Shown: one piece after another, positions 36,563 through 44,465 of the stretch
Layout: the number at the start of each line of letters is the position of its first letter
Position numbering within the stretch: the first letter of the stretch is position 1
DNA from: Paenibacillus contaminans
GTDB lineage: Bacteria > Bacillota > Bacilli > Paenibacillales > NBRC-103111
Reading direction: 5' to 3'
DNA: 64,000 nt
Assembly (NCBI RefSeq): GCF_003285015.1
Contig: NZ_QMFB01000009.1
Coordinates: forward strand, 242,066 to 306,065
Translations under genes and position numbers: made by a program
The notes under the pieces: generated by a model
Seen by the model: only the letters and a program-made list of their open reading frames with translations
Databases searched by the model: none
What the model was told of the DNA's origin: nothing

Positions 36563-36640
36563 TTTCTGTACCGTGAGCGCCTCCCGGCGCACGGTGCCAT
36601 CGCGGCACGCGGTGCTCGGTCACACGTCGGCGGTCAAACC
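36563..36640 (-). repeat. GC-rich dispersed element, copy B (inverted relative to copy A)
   Basis: The minus-strand sequence equals copy A (34914-34991) except for about six positions. With copy A it brackets the MFS gene as an inverted repeat about 1.6 kb apart. Just before it, the motif GTGAAGAAAAACTCACT near 36509 recurs from 11668. Confidence 0.85.
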
Positions 36641-36796
36641 TCGTCCCGCCGGCCAGCAGCATTTCAGCACTTTTACTATTGATTTTATTAAGGGGTAAGG
36701 CACTTGCTTTTGCATTAGAAAGTCGTCGCCATCCAGCCTTCAGAGAGCTGTAGATGCATCACCATGTCGCTGATGACTTGTGTCCTGGAAAACTAG

Positions 36797-37370
36797 TAAG
36801 GAAAAGGCTGCCGCTAATAAGGCAAACCTAACGATCTCCCGCGATAGCCCGTGTTCTGGGGGCAAAGTGAGGCAAAAGTTACTATTGGTGAGGCAAACCT
36901 TACTATTTCTCGCCGATAACCCGTGTTCTGAAGGCATAATGAGGCAAAGGTTATTATTAGTGAGGCAAACCTTACTATTTCTCGCCGAAAACCCGTGTTC
37001 TGGGGGGCAAAGTGAGGCAAAAGTTATTATTGGTGAGGAAACCTTACTATTTCTCGCCGAAAACCCGTGTTCTGAAGGCATAATGAGGCAAAGGTTATTA
37101 TTAGTGAGGCAAGCCTTACTATTTCTCGCCGATAACCCGTGTTCTGAAGGCATAATGAGGCAAAGGTTATTATTAGTGAGGCAAGCCTTACTATTTCTCG
37201 CCGATAACCCGTGTTCAAGCGAGGTAATGAGGCAAACGCAATTATTAGTGAGGCAAACGAAATTGATAGTGTTATTTGCCTCACTAATGGGCGAGAACGA
37301 TCATTTTACCGGTGGAATAGTGAGGACAGCCTCATAAACAATAAGGTTTTCTCCACTAATCGCACAGTCT
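36797..37370. repeat. Dispersed 'TGAGGCAAA' element, copy 3, with 72-bp tandem repeats
   Basis: The marker CCCGTGTTC occurs at 36848, 36920, 36992, 37064, 37136 and 37208, exactly 72 bases apart each time, giving five full units plus a diverged leading unit. The array runs into the element core with the 39-base hairpin at 37247-37285, GGGCGAGAACGATCAT, TTACCGGTGGAATAGTGAGG and AGGTTTTCTCCACTAA. Since 72 is a multiple of three, long frames appear on both strands; none has coding character. Confidence 0.9.
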
Positions 37371-37451
37371 GTGATTCATGAAGTCACCAACCGTGTATCG
37401 ATCAGCGAAAACCGGCAAAGTTAGCGTCACTAACAATAATTACCTTATCAA

Positions 37452-37889
37452 ACGAGTGCGGATGGACGAAAGTCAGCAAGGTTTGCATCGCCGGCAATGG
37501 ATTTCACTCATTACCCCTTACCAAACGAGTGCGGATGGACGAAAGTCAGCAAGGTTAGCATCACCGGCAATTGATTTGACTCATTACCCCTTACCAAACG
37601 AGTGCAGATGGACGAAAGTCAGCAAGGTTAGCATCACCGGCAATTGATTTGACTCATTACCCCTTACCAAACGAGTGCAGATGGGCGAAAGTCAGCAAGG
37701 TTAGCATCACCGGCAATTGATTTGACTCATTACCCCTTACCAAACGAGTGCAGATGGGCGAAAGTCAGCAAGGTTAGCATCACCGGCAATTGATTTGACT
37801 CATTACCCCTTACCAAACGAGTGCGGAGGGGCGGAAATCAGCAAGGTTAGCATCGCCGGCCATTAATTTCACTCATTCCCTTACCCGGA
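37452..37889. repeat. 73-bp tandem repeat array (six units)
   Basis: The marker ACGAGTGC occurs at 37452, 37525, 37598, 37671, 37744 and 37817, exactly 73 bases apart. Units share CGAAAGTCAGCAAGGTTAGC, ACCGGCAATTGATTTGACTC and ATTACCCCTTACCAA. The middle units are nearly identical and the outer ones more diverged, as expected for slippage or unequal exchange. It is unrelated in sequence to the 72-bp array beside it. Confidence 0.92.
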
Positions 37890-38018
37890 CGCTTGTGATC
37901 TGCGAACAGCCGAACTCGATCGACCCGAAAATTGTGGATTCAGCAGCAACTTTTCATTATTGGCCGACCGTACATACTCTATTAGGTAATTTGCCATTAA
38001 CACTTGACCGTGCGGCAA

Positions 38019-38855
38019 CTACTTATTCCTTCTATTGTAACCGTCCAATAACTCATTGTAGCATGCCGCCAGCGATTCCGGGTCGGCAGGGAAAACTTCA
38101 AACAAAAACGGACCGTCGTAGCCGATTGACGCTAATGCGTCCAGCACCTCCTGCCATTGGATGACGCCTTTTCCGGGCATCCAGTGCTTCTCGTCGATTC
38201 CGTCGAAATCGGACATGTGAACGGTCGTAAGCCGGTTCCCCATCTTGCGGATAAACGACTCCGGAGTCTCTTGATACAAATGATTCACGTCGCAGCAAAT
38301 GCCGCACTCCGGCGCATCTTCGAGAATCCGCAGCAATTCCTCGCTGTTATTGGCCAAGCAGGTGCGCGGCAAGCATTCGGCCGCCAGCTTGATCCCGACG
38401 GATGCGGCAATCGTGCTGAGCTCGCGAAGCGCTTCGCGGCATGCTGCGATCCTCGCTTCCCGCTCTTCTTCCGGAATCGGCTCGTAGCTCGGATGAATAA
38501 CCGCGTGTCGTGCACCCCAAGGAGCGGCCATCCGAAGCAGCTCCGCCTGCGCTTCGATCACGGCGCGTCTGTGGACCGGATCCGTGACCGAAATATCCAA
38601 CTCGCGCGTAAAAGGCAAATGGATCGACCACAGCTCCAACTGCTGATCGTTTATTTCCTGCACCGCTTTTTCATAGGATTGGCGCTTTTCGTCCGAAGGG
38701 ATCTCCTCAAGATTTCTGTATTCCAGCACCAGCTCCACGCCGCTAAGCCCGGAGGCCTTCATGTCCGCCGGCGAGAATTCGCTCCGCAGCCCCCATGAGG
38801 TCGCTATTTTCCAATCGGCGGGATTTGTTCGTCCCTTCTGATTACCCGACTCCAT
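38019..38855 (-). CDS. Sugar phosphate isomerase/epimerase-like TIM barrel
   Basis: 278 residues from ATG 38855 (GGAG 10 bases upstream; a GTG nine bases earlier is too close to it). AP-endonuclease-2-like fold with metal-ligand-type motifs: LWSIHLPFTRE, HAVIHPSYEP, LAAECLPRT (Glu), GICCDVNHLYQ (Asp and His), TTVHMSDFDG and PFLFEVFP (Glu). Such proteins isomerise or epimerise sugars or inositols. No sugar operon is adjacent, so the substrate stays open. Confidence 0.85.
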   Translation of the reverse strand: MESGNQKGRTNPADWKIATSWGLRSEFSPADMKASGLSGVELVLEYRNLEEIPSDEKRQSYEKAVQEINDQQLELWSIHLPFTRELDISVTDPVHRRAVIEAQAELLRMAAPWGARHAVIHPSYEPIPEEEREARIAACREALRELSTIAASVGIKLAAECLPRTCLANNSEELLRILEDAPECGICCDVNHLYQETPESFIRKMGNRLTTVHMSDFDGIDEKHWMPGKGVIQWQEVLDALASIGYDGPFLFEVFPADPESLAACYNELLDGYNRRNK

Positions 38856-39059
38856 ACTTGTCACACTCCGCTCTTTAGTGTTGTTCGGTTAAAAGGTTTT
38901 CGAGGATTCAGCTTCATAGTAGACCCCTTGGTTATTTCCGGCAACCGTCACAATTTGCGCGGTCATTTCCGGGCGTTGTGTTTTTTTGCAAGATGCTGCG
39001 AGAGTCTGCGCAGCGTACCGCCGGAGAGGGGGCGGCACAACCAGCCCGCGCGGGAATGA

Positions 39060-39102
39060 CAAAAAAGCCGGCATACCGCTCATAGAGCAGTCGTGCCGGC
39101 TT
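39060..39102 (-). terminator. Rho-independent terminator of the ECF sigma gene
   Basis: On the minus strand, AAGCCGGCA pairs perfectly with TGCCGGCTT around a 20-base loop and is followed by TTTT. It lies about 45 bases after the sigma gene stop. Confidence 0.85.
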
Positions 39103-39144
39103 CTCATCGTTACCTGTTGTGTACGCGGTCGGGCCAATGCTTCT

Positions 39145-40044
39145 TCAAGCTCCATGACTCGCGCTTATTTGGATATGGCGCAGCTTTTCCGGATTGCGCA
39201 TGATATAAATCGCCGAGATTAGCCCGTCGCGTAAGGCGAAGGAATAAACGCCATGCACGGAGCCGCCGACGTGCTGGATAAAGCCGGGCAGTCCGTTCAC
39301 CGTCGTCATTTCGATGCCTGACGCTTCTTTCCGCTTCTCGTTGACGGAAACGAGGAATGTCGCGATAAGCTGCGGGTCGAGAATCGGCCGTTTGGCGGCG
39401 ATGACTTTGCCGCCGCCGTCGGAGAGCAGCGCCGCATCGGTAGTGAAGACGCGCATCAAACGGCCGGCGTCGCCGGCGGACAGCGCAGCGACGAATTCGT
39501 CGACGAGCGCGCTGCTCCGTGCCGTCCGGGGTTGCTGCGCCTCTTCCCAGCCGGCAAGCTTCATGCGGGCGCGGCGAAGCAGCTGGCGGCAGTTGGCTTC
39601 GCTTTTGCCGACGATGCCTGCGATTTCGCCGTATTCGTAATCGAGCGCTTCGCGAAGCACGAATACGGACCGCTCGGCGGGCGTCAGTTTTTCCAGCAGC
39701 AGCAGAAAAGCGGTCGACAGGGTATCCTTCCGTTCGAGGCTTTGCTGCGGATCGGCTGCGCCGCTATCATCCACCCACGGCTCGGGCAGCCACGGGCCAA
39801 TATAAGCGGTGCGCTCTTTTTTGAGTTTGCGCAAACGGTCGATGCAGCGGTTGGTTACGATTTTGCACAGGTAGGCACGAACGTTATCGATCGATTCGTT
39901 TGCGGACGCATCGAAGGCAAGGAACGCTTCGTGCACGATATCTTCGGCCTCGCTCATGCTGCCGAGCATCCGGTAAGCAAGCGAAAGCAAAAGCGGCTTA
40001 TGGGTTGTATATAAATCTGACGCTTGGGCGTTCATGGCGATCAT
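39145..40044 (-). CDS. ECF41-type RNA polymerase sigma factor with SnoaL-like C-terminal extension
   Basis: 299 residues from ATG 40044, chosen because GGAGG lies 7 bases upstream (ATG 40050 is too close). Sigma region 2 is LAYRMLGSMSEAEDIVHEAFLAF and region 4 LTPAERSVFVLREALDYEYGEIA with SEANCRQLLRRAR. A ~110-residue C-terminal SnoaL-like domain carries the ECF41 hallmarks DGGGK and, near the end, NPEKL (usual NPDKL). In this group the extension replaces a separate anti-sigma factor and tunes activity. An upstream promoter of the ECF41 type suggests autoregulation. The usual partner gene (carboxymuconolactone decarboxylase, oxidoreductase or epimerase) is not obvious nearby. Confidence 0.88.
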   Translation of the reverse strand: MIAMNAQASDLYTTHKPLLLSLAYRMLGSMSEAEDIVHEAFLAFDASANESIDNVRAYLCKIVTNRCIDRLRKLKKERTAYIGPWLPEPWVDDSGAADPQQSLERKDTLSTAFLLLLEKLTPAERSVFVLREALDYEYGEIAGIVGKSEANCRQLLRRARMKLAGWEEAQQPRTARSSALVDEFVAALSAGDAGRLMRVFTTDAALLSDGGGKVIAAKRPILDPQLIATFLVSVNEKRKEASGIEMTTVNGLPGFIQHVGGSVHGVYSFALRDGLISAIYIMRNPEKLRHIQISASHGA

Positions 40045-40121
40045 CGTCATTCCTCCGTTCCTGCGAAACGTGTTGTTTCTATTGTAGCATCCCCGCAGGG
40101 CCGTGCAACGGCCGTATATAG

Positions 40122-40148
40122 AACGAAGCAGGGAGCAGATTTGTGACA
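40122..40148 (-). promoter_or_regulatory. ECF41-type autoregulated promoter
   Basis: On the minus strand TGTCACA (40148-40142), 16 bases, CGTT (40125-40122), close to the known ECF41 consensus TGTCACA-N16-CGTC, about 75 bases before the sigma factor start. Confidence 0.6.
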
Positions 40149-40543
40149 AATGCGGCCTATTTTTTTCGAGGGCATGCAGCCGTACTTCCGAAAAGTTACT
40201 ATCATGTACATTTCACGCTATTAATATGCGGATATTTGTCGTTATTGACGCCCTTTCCCGAAAGCGGTCATTTCGCTCTGCATCCGATATGCCCTCGTCA
40301 TATGACCGGCGGCTCACAGTCATGTGACTGCCGCACCGGTTTCCTGATTTCGGCATTAATCCCTCGTGACTCGATTGACTCGCTCATGACCGAGGTTGTG
40401 ACAGGCGGCACTAACCGCATATGACCCGCAGACGGTAATCTTAAACACGTAAAAGCATGATATTGCGAACGGCTAAACACCGAGGGTTGCAGCAGGAAGA
40501 ACAGATAAATAAGGGTGTTTGCGAGAAGAAAGGGGAAAAGAAC
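40149..40543. other. Upstream region of the RND exporter with GTCATATGAC palindromes
   Basis: No gene is supported. GTCATATGAC at 40297-40306 is a perfect palindrome, and CAGTCA-TG-TGACTG lies at 40317-40330; GCATATGACCCGC follows near 40418. These could be operators for the exporter or sigma gene. Confidence 0.45.
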
Positions 40544-43500
40544 GTGACTTGGTTTACGAAATGGGCATTTAAAAACAAAGCGTCCGTTATCCTGATGGTG
40601 CTGCTGGTTATGACGGTCGGCGTGATGAGCTACTTCAAGCTTCCGCTCGAATATTTACCGGAGGCGAATATGCCGCAAGTAACGGTAACGACGCTCGGAC
40701 AAGGTCATGACGCAGGGTCGATGACGGCGAACGTGACCGAACCGATCGAGAAGGCCGTGCAGAACGTCAAGCATAAAACCGAGGTGTTCTCCACGACAGG
40801 CGACGGCTTCTCGCGTGTAGACATCAACTTCACTTCCGGCTCCGATATGAAGGCGGCCAAAGCGGAGGTACAGGAAGCGCTCGCCGATATTGCTTTTCCG
40901 GAGGGCGTCAACAAACCGATGATCCTTCAGCTGAATACGAGCATGATTCCGATTTCGCAAATTACGATTGCGTTTAAGGACGGCATTACAGAAACGAACA
41001 TGGAGTATCTCGACAAAAAGATCGTGCCGGCGCTTGAAGGCGTAGAGGGCGTATCGTCGGTATCGATTTACGGCCGTGCCGCTTCGAACGTGAGCGTCAC
41101 GCTCGACAAGGCCAAGATGACGGAGCTGAACCTTCCGCTGCATGCGGTAATGGGCGTTCTGCAAGGGCAGAACATGACGGCTGCGGTCGCAGGCAAGACG
41201 ATCGACGGCAAAGCGAGCAACATTAAAGTAACGGGCAGCCTGAACGGCGTCGACGCATTGAAAAATCTCGCGGTCGTTCCGGGCGTCAAGCTGGGCGATA
41301 TCGCAAAAATCGAATCGAAGCTGGATGCGGAGAACGTCACCCGCGTCAACGAGAAAGACGCCCTGATGGCCATCGTCATGAAGGAAGCCGGTAAAAATGC
41401 GGTTGCCGTAGGCGAAGGCGTTGCCAAAAAGATCGATGAGTTGAATAAAGAAAATGCGAATCTGGAAGCGAGCGTGTTCTGGGCATCCGCAGACCAAGTG
41501 AAAAATTCCGTGAACAGCATGATGAAAGAAGTAGGCATGGGGGCATTGTTCGCCACAATCGTCATTCTTCTTTTCCTGAGAAGCATCAGAACGACATTGA
41601 TCACGATCGTATCGATTCCTTTGTCGCTCGGCTTGACGCTGTTCCTGCTTGACCAAACGGGTATTACTTTGAACATTTTAACGCTGGGTGGCGTAGCCGT
41701 TGCCGTAGGCCGGCTGGTTGACGACAGTATCGTCGTCATCGAGAATATATTCCGGAAAGCCCAGCAGGGCGAGGCGTTAAACCGCGAAATGATCACGCAA
41801 TCCGTTAAAGAAGTGGGCGGCGCCATTACGTCTTCGACTTTGACGACGGTAGCCGTTTTCCTGCCGATGGGTCTTGTGCAAGGCTCGCTGCATGATTTCA
41901 TGCTTCCTTTCGCCTTGACCGTTACGTATGCGCTGCTGTCTTCGCTGCTCGTAGCGTTGACCGTGGTGCCGCTTATGAGCAAAGGCTTGCTGCAGAAAGC
42001 GAGTATGCCGAAGCATAAAGAACCGAAACGTTATATGAACATGCTGCGTTTCAGCCTGAATCATAAGTGGGTGCCGATCACAATTGCGATCGTACTCACG
42101 GCCGGTGCAATCGGCACATACTTTGCGATGCCGAAAGGCACGATCAGCGCATCGGATTCCAGCATGGTGCAGATGTCGATCGAGTATCCCAGCGATACGC
42201 CGGTTGCCGAGGTTTTGAGCAACGGAACGAAGCTTGAGAAGACGTTAAAGGAACAGCCTGAAGTAAAAATGGTCATGATGATGTCCGGCAACAGCTCGGA
42301 TGACGCCAAATGGGGCGAAGTCAAGTCGGCAACGAAGGTCGAATACTACGTGACGATGAAAGAGGGCGCGGATGCGCAGCATTTTATCGACGAAATGAAA
42401 AAAGAGAAAGAGAACTATAAAGGCGCGCAGTTTGAAATCGCAACGCAATCGATGACCGGCGGCGCCAGCTCGACCATCACGCTCGACCTGGTCGGCAGCA
42501 ATGTCGACGAGCTCGTCAAATCGTCCGGTACGATTATCGATTCGCTCAAAGGGATCGACGGCGTAGATAAAATCATTGGAAATCAGCAAGAAACGAAGCC
42601 GATTTACAACATTGAAGTCGATCCGTCGCTGGCGAACGCCCAGCAGATCGCGGGCGAGCTGCAAATGCTTCTGAACCGGATGCCGATCGGAACGATCAAA
42701 GTAGAGGGCAAAGACACGCCTGTCATTCTTCAAGCGTTCGCTGACCCGGCTTCCGAGGATGCGCTGAAAAACATCCTGGTAACGACTGCGCAAGGGCCGA
42801 CGGAGCTGTCCAAAGTCGCTAAAATCGTGAAAACGAACGAAGCGAGCAGCGTATTCCGGAAAGACGGCAATCAGTATTTGCGTATCAACGTGATAATCAA
42901 TTCGGATAAGCTGAGTGCGGTATCCGCGGAAATCAACAAGCAAGTGGCTGCATTCAAGCTGCCTGACGGCGTGAAGCTGCAGCAAGGCGGCGCGAGCGAA
43001 GCGCAGCAAAAGGAATTTGCCGATATGGGCATGACGATGCTGGCTTCGATCGGAATCGTGTACCTGATCATGGTGCTGACGTTCAAAACGCTCCGCGCAC
43101 CGCTTGCCATCCTGTTCTCGCTGCCGCTTGCGGCTGTCGGCGCCGTCCTTGGACTTGTCGTTTTCCGAGTGCAGGTCGATCCGTCCGCAATGATCGGGGC
43201 GCTCATGCTCATCGGCGTCGTCGTGACGAACGCGATCGTATTGCTGGAGCGGGTGAAGCACAACGAAGAGACGATGTCGATTCGTGACTCGCTTCTCGAA
43301 GCGGGCGCTACACGCCTTCGCCCGATCATCATGACGGCTGTCGCCACCGTATGCGCCATGCTGCCGCTTCTGTTCAAAAGCGGTGCGGACGGCAGCATCG
43401 TCTCCAAAAGCTTGGCGGTCGTCGTCATCGGCGGCTTGACCGTATCGACGCTGCTGACGCTGGTCGTCGTGCCTGTCGCCTACGAGCTGCTCCACTTCCG

Positions 43501-43555
43501 CAAGTCGCGCAAGCAGCGCCGCGAGCAGAAAGCTTCGCAGACGCTGGCTGCTTAA
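40544..43555 (+). CDS. RND-superfamily multidrug/lipopeptide exporter (SwrC/AcrB-like)
   Basis: 1003 residues from GTG 40544, which has AAAGGGGAA about 7 bases upstream; the frame starts at 40457 without RBS. Twelve helices in two halves, each followed by a large extracellular porter domain. Helix 4 contains GGVAVAVGRLVDDSIVVIENI with the paired Asp residues needed for proton transfer, and the second half has MLIGVVVTNAIVLLERVKHN. The family (SwrC/YerP in Bacillus) exports surfactin-like lipopeptides and drugs using the proton gradient. No periplasmic adaptor or outer channel is encoded, as expected in a Gram-positive. The gene is monocistronic with its own terminator. Confidence 0.93.
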   Translation: MTWFTKWAFKNKASVILMVLLVMTVGVMSYFKLPLEYLPEANMPQVTVTTLGQGHDAGSMTANVTEPIEKAVQNVKHKTEVFSTTGDGFSRVDINFTSGSDMKAAKAEVQEALADIAFPEGVNKPMILQLNTSMIPISQITIAFKDGITETNMEYLDKKIVPALEGVEGVSSVSIYGRAASNVSVTLDKAKMTELNLPLHAVMGVLQGQNMTAAVAGKTIDGKASNIKVTGSLNGVDALKNLAVVPGVKLGDIAKIESKLDAENVTRVNEKDALMAIVMKEAGKNAVAVGEGVAKKIDELNKENANLEASVFWASADQVKNSVNSMMKEVGMGALFATIVILLFLRSIRTTLITIVSIPLSLGLTLFLLDQTGITLNILTLGGVAVAVGRLVDDSIVVIENIFRKAQQGEALNREMITQSVKEVGGAITSSTLTTVAVFLPMGLVQGSLHDFMLPFALTVTYALLSSLLVALTVVPLMSKGLLQKASMPKHKEPKRYMNMLRFSLNHKWVPITIAIVLTAGAIGTYFAMPKGTISASDSSMVQMSIEYPSDTPVAEVLSNGTKLEKTLKEQPEVKMVMMMSGNSSDDAKWGEVKSATKVEYYVTMKEGADAQHFIDEMKKEKENYKGAQFEIATQSMTGGASSTITLDLVGSNVDELVKSSGTIIDSLKGIDGVDKIIGNQQETKPIYNIEVDPSLANAQQIAGELQMLLNRMPIGTIKVEGKDTPVILQAFADPASEDALKNILVTTAQGPTELSKVAKIVKTNEASSVFRKDGNQYLRINVIINSDKLSAVSAEINKQVAAFKLPDGVKLQQGGASEAQQKEFADMGMTMLASIGIVYLIMVLTFKTLRAPLAILFSLPLAAVGAVLGLVVFRVQVDPSAMIGALMLIGVVVTNAIVLLERVKHNEETMSIRDSLLEAGATRLRPIIMTAVATVCAMLPLLFKSGADGSIVSKSLAVVVIGGLTVSTLLTLVVVPVAYELLHFRKSRKQRREQKASQTLAA

Positions 43556-43587
43556 TAGAAAGTACGCCGGCTTGCTAGTCGAATACA

Positions 43588-43632
43588 AGAACGCCGAAGA
43601 CCATTAATGGTTTTCGGCGTTCTGTTTTGTTC
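43588..43632 (+). terminator. Terminator of the RND exporter gene
   Basis: A 17-bp stem (AGAACGCCGAAGACCAT with ATGGTTTTCGGCGTTCT, one G-U pair) with a minimal loop, followed by GTTTTG. Confidence 0.8.
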
Positions 43633-43690
43633 ACATCAAAGCGTATACCTGGCGGTTGTTCGGCTTAACCTTCCCGATACGTTAGTAGTA

Positions 43691-43915
43691 TTTTGCTGTA
43701 GTCCGAAAGACGCCTTTTGCTGTTGTTCGAGTTTGCCCGCTTAGAACAAGTCGCCGAGGTCTTACTTGCGCTGCAGTCAGATTCCGCCTTCTTGGAGAGC
43801 CGATTTATCGGTATGCCTTGTCAAATAGCCGCTGTAAGCTGGCGTTTTCGTACTGCAGACGAGGAAAGGAAACAAGGTACGAGTTCAATTGGGCGAAATC
43901 GGATTGCAGCGTTTG
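43691..43915. repeat. Diverged dispersed repeat, copy A
   Basis: Resembles 50742-50938 along its length. The best block is CCGCTGTAAG at 43829 followed by GGCGTTTTCG, preceded by GCC..G.CAAATA in both copies. The stretch from the RND terminator to the SLH gene (about 580 bases) contains no supported gene. Confidence 0.6.
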
Positions 43916-44216
43916 CAGGCAACAATCGAAGAAGGCTGCGTGACTCCGAGGCGAACGTTCTGCCAACAATGTGCGGAGAGGCGGTGTATTCGTCTTAGCC
44001 TGTGGCCGAGCATCTCAAGCTGTCTAACAACATTTTTCGTACCGCTCCAAGCATTGTATGTTAGCACCTCACACCAGTCCTCGACAAATATCCGCAAAAA
44101 TATTCACTTACGACAAATATTGACAAATTTCTGTATCATTATCCTCTATACTCAAAGGAATAGGTCCGAGGGTTCACGAATCCGAAGGCACTTGACAAAA
44201 AGGGGAGTTAGAAAAA

Positions 44217-44465
44217 ATGCGCAAGCGAACGAGCAGATTATTTTTATGCCTGTTATCCATTCTGCTGGTCATGACGGGCGCTTTGCCGGCCGCGGCCGCA
44301 AGCCAGGCGTCAGTCGTTCGGGTTGACAAAAATCCCGGCGGGCAAGCAACCGCTTCGGTGAATAGCATTCTGGATGTGGCGGCGCCGGATTGGGAACGGC
44401 TCAGCGATGTGACCTATGCCGTTTATAACGGGAACGGGTCGCGGGTCGCGGGTCGGTATGTTTAG
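44217..44465 (+). CDS. N-terminal part of the giant SLH protein: signal peptide ORF ended by a frameshift
   Basis: 82 codons beginning with a canonical secretion signal: basic MRKRTSR, hydrophobic LFLCLLSILLVMTGAL, cleavage near AAAAS. AAGGGGAG lies about 9 bases before the ATG. The frame then enters three tandem copies of CGGGTCG (44435-44455) and stops at TAG 44463. The body of the protein continues in the next frame from the same point. Removing seven bases gives NGNGSRVGMFSVPKNE and one reading frame of 1763 codons. As written in this window, only a short secreted peptide would be made. Confidence 0.85.
   Translation: MRKRTSRLFLCLLSILLVMTGALPAAAASQASVVRVDKNPGGQATASVNSILDVAAPDWERLSDVTYAVYNGNGSRVAGRYV

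Noticed and set aside
36740..37337. Long frames on both strands through the 72-bp array
   Set aside because: A 72-base period keeps any stop-free unit open indefinitely; products are pure repeats without translation signals.
36848..37889. CRISPR array
   Set aside because: Units of 72 and 73 bases are contiguous and homogeneous; there are no unique spacers, and no cas genes are present.
42245..43588. 447-codon minus-strand frame antisense to the RND exporter
   Set aside because: Shadow rich in Arg, Asp and His; the plus-strand exporter is unambiguous.
44416..44465. Programmed ribosomal frameshift joining the signal peptide and SLH body
   Set aside because: No slippery heptamer with downstream pseudoknot is apparent; the perfect triple heptamer explains the frame change more simply.
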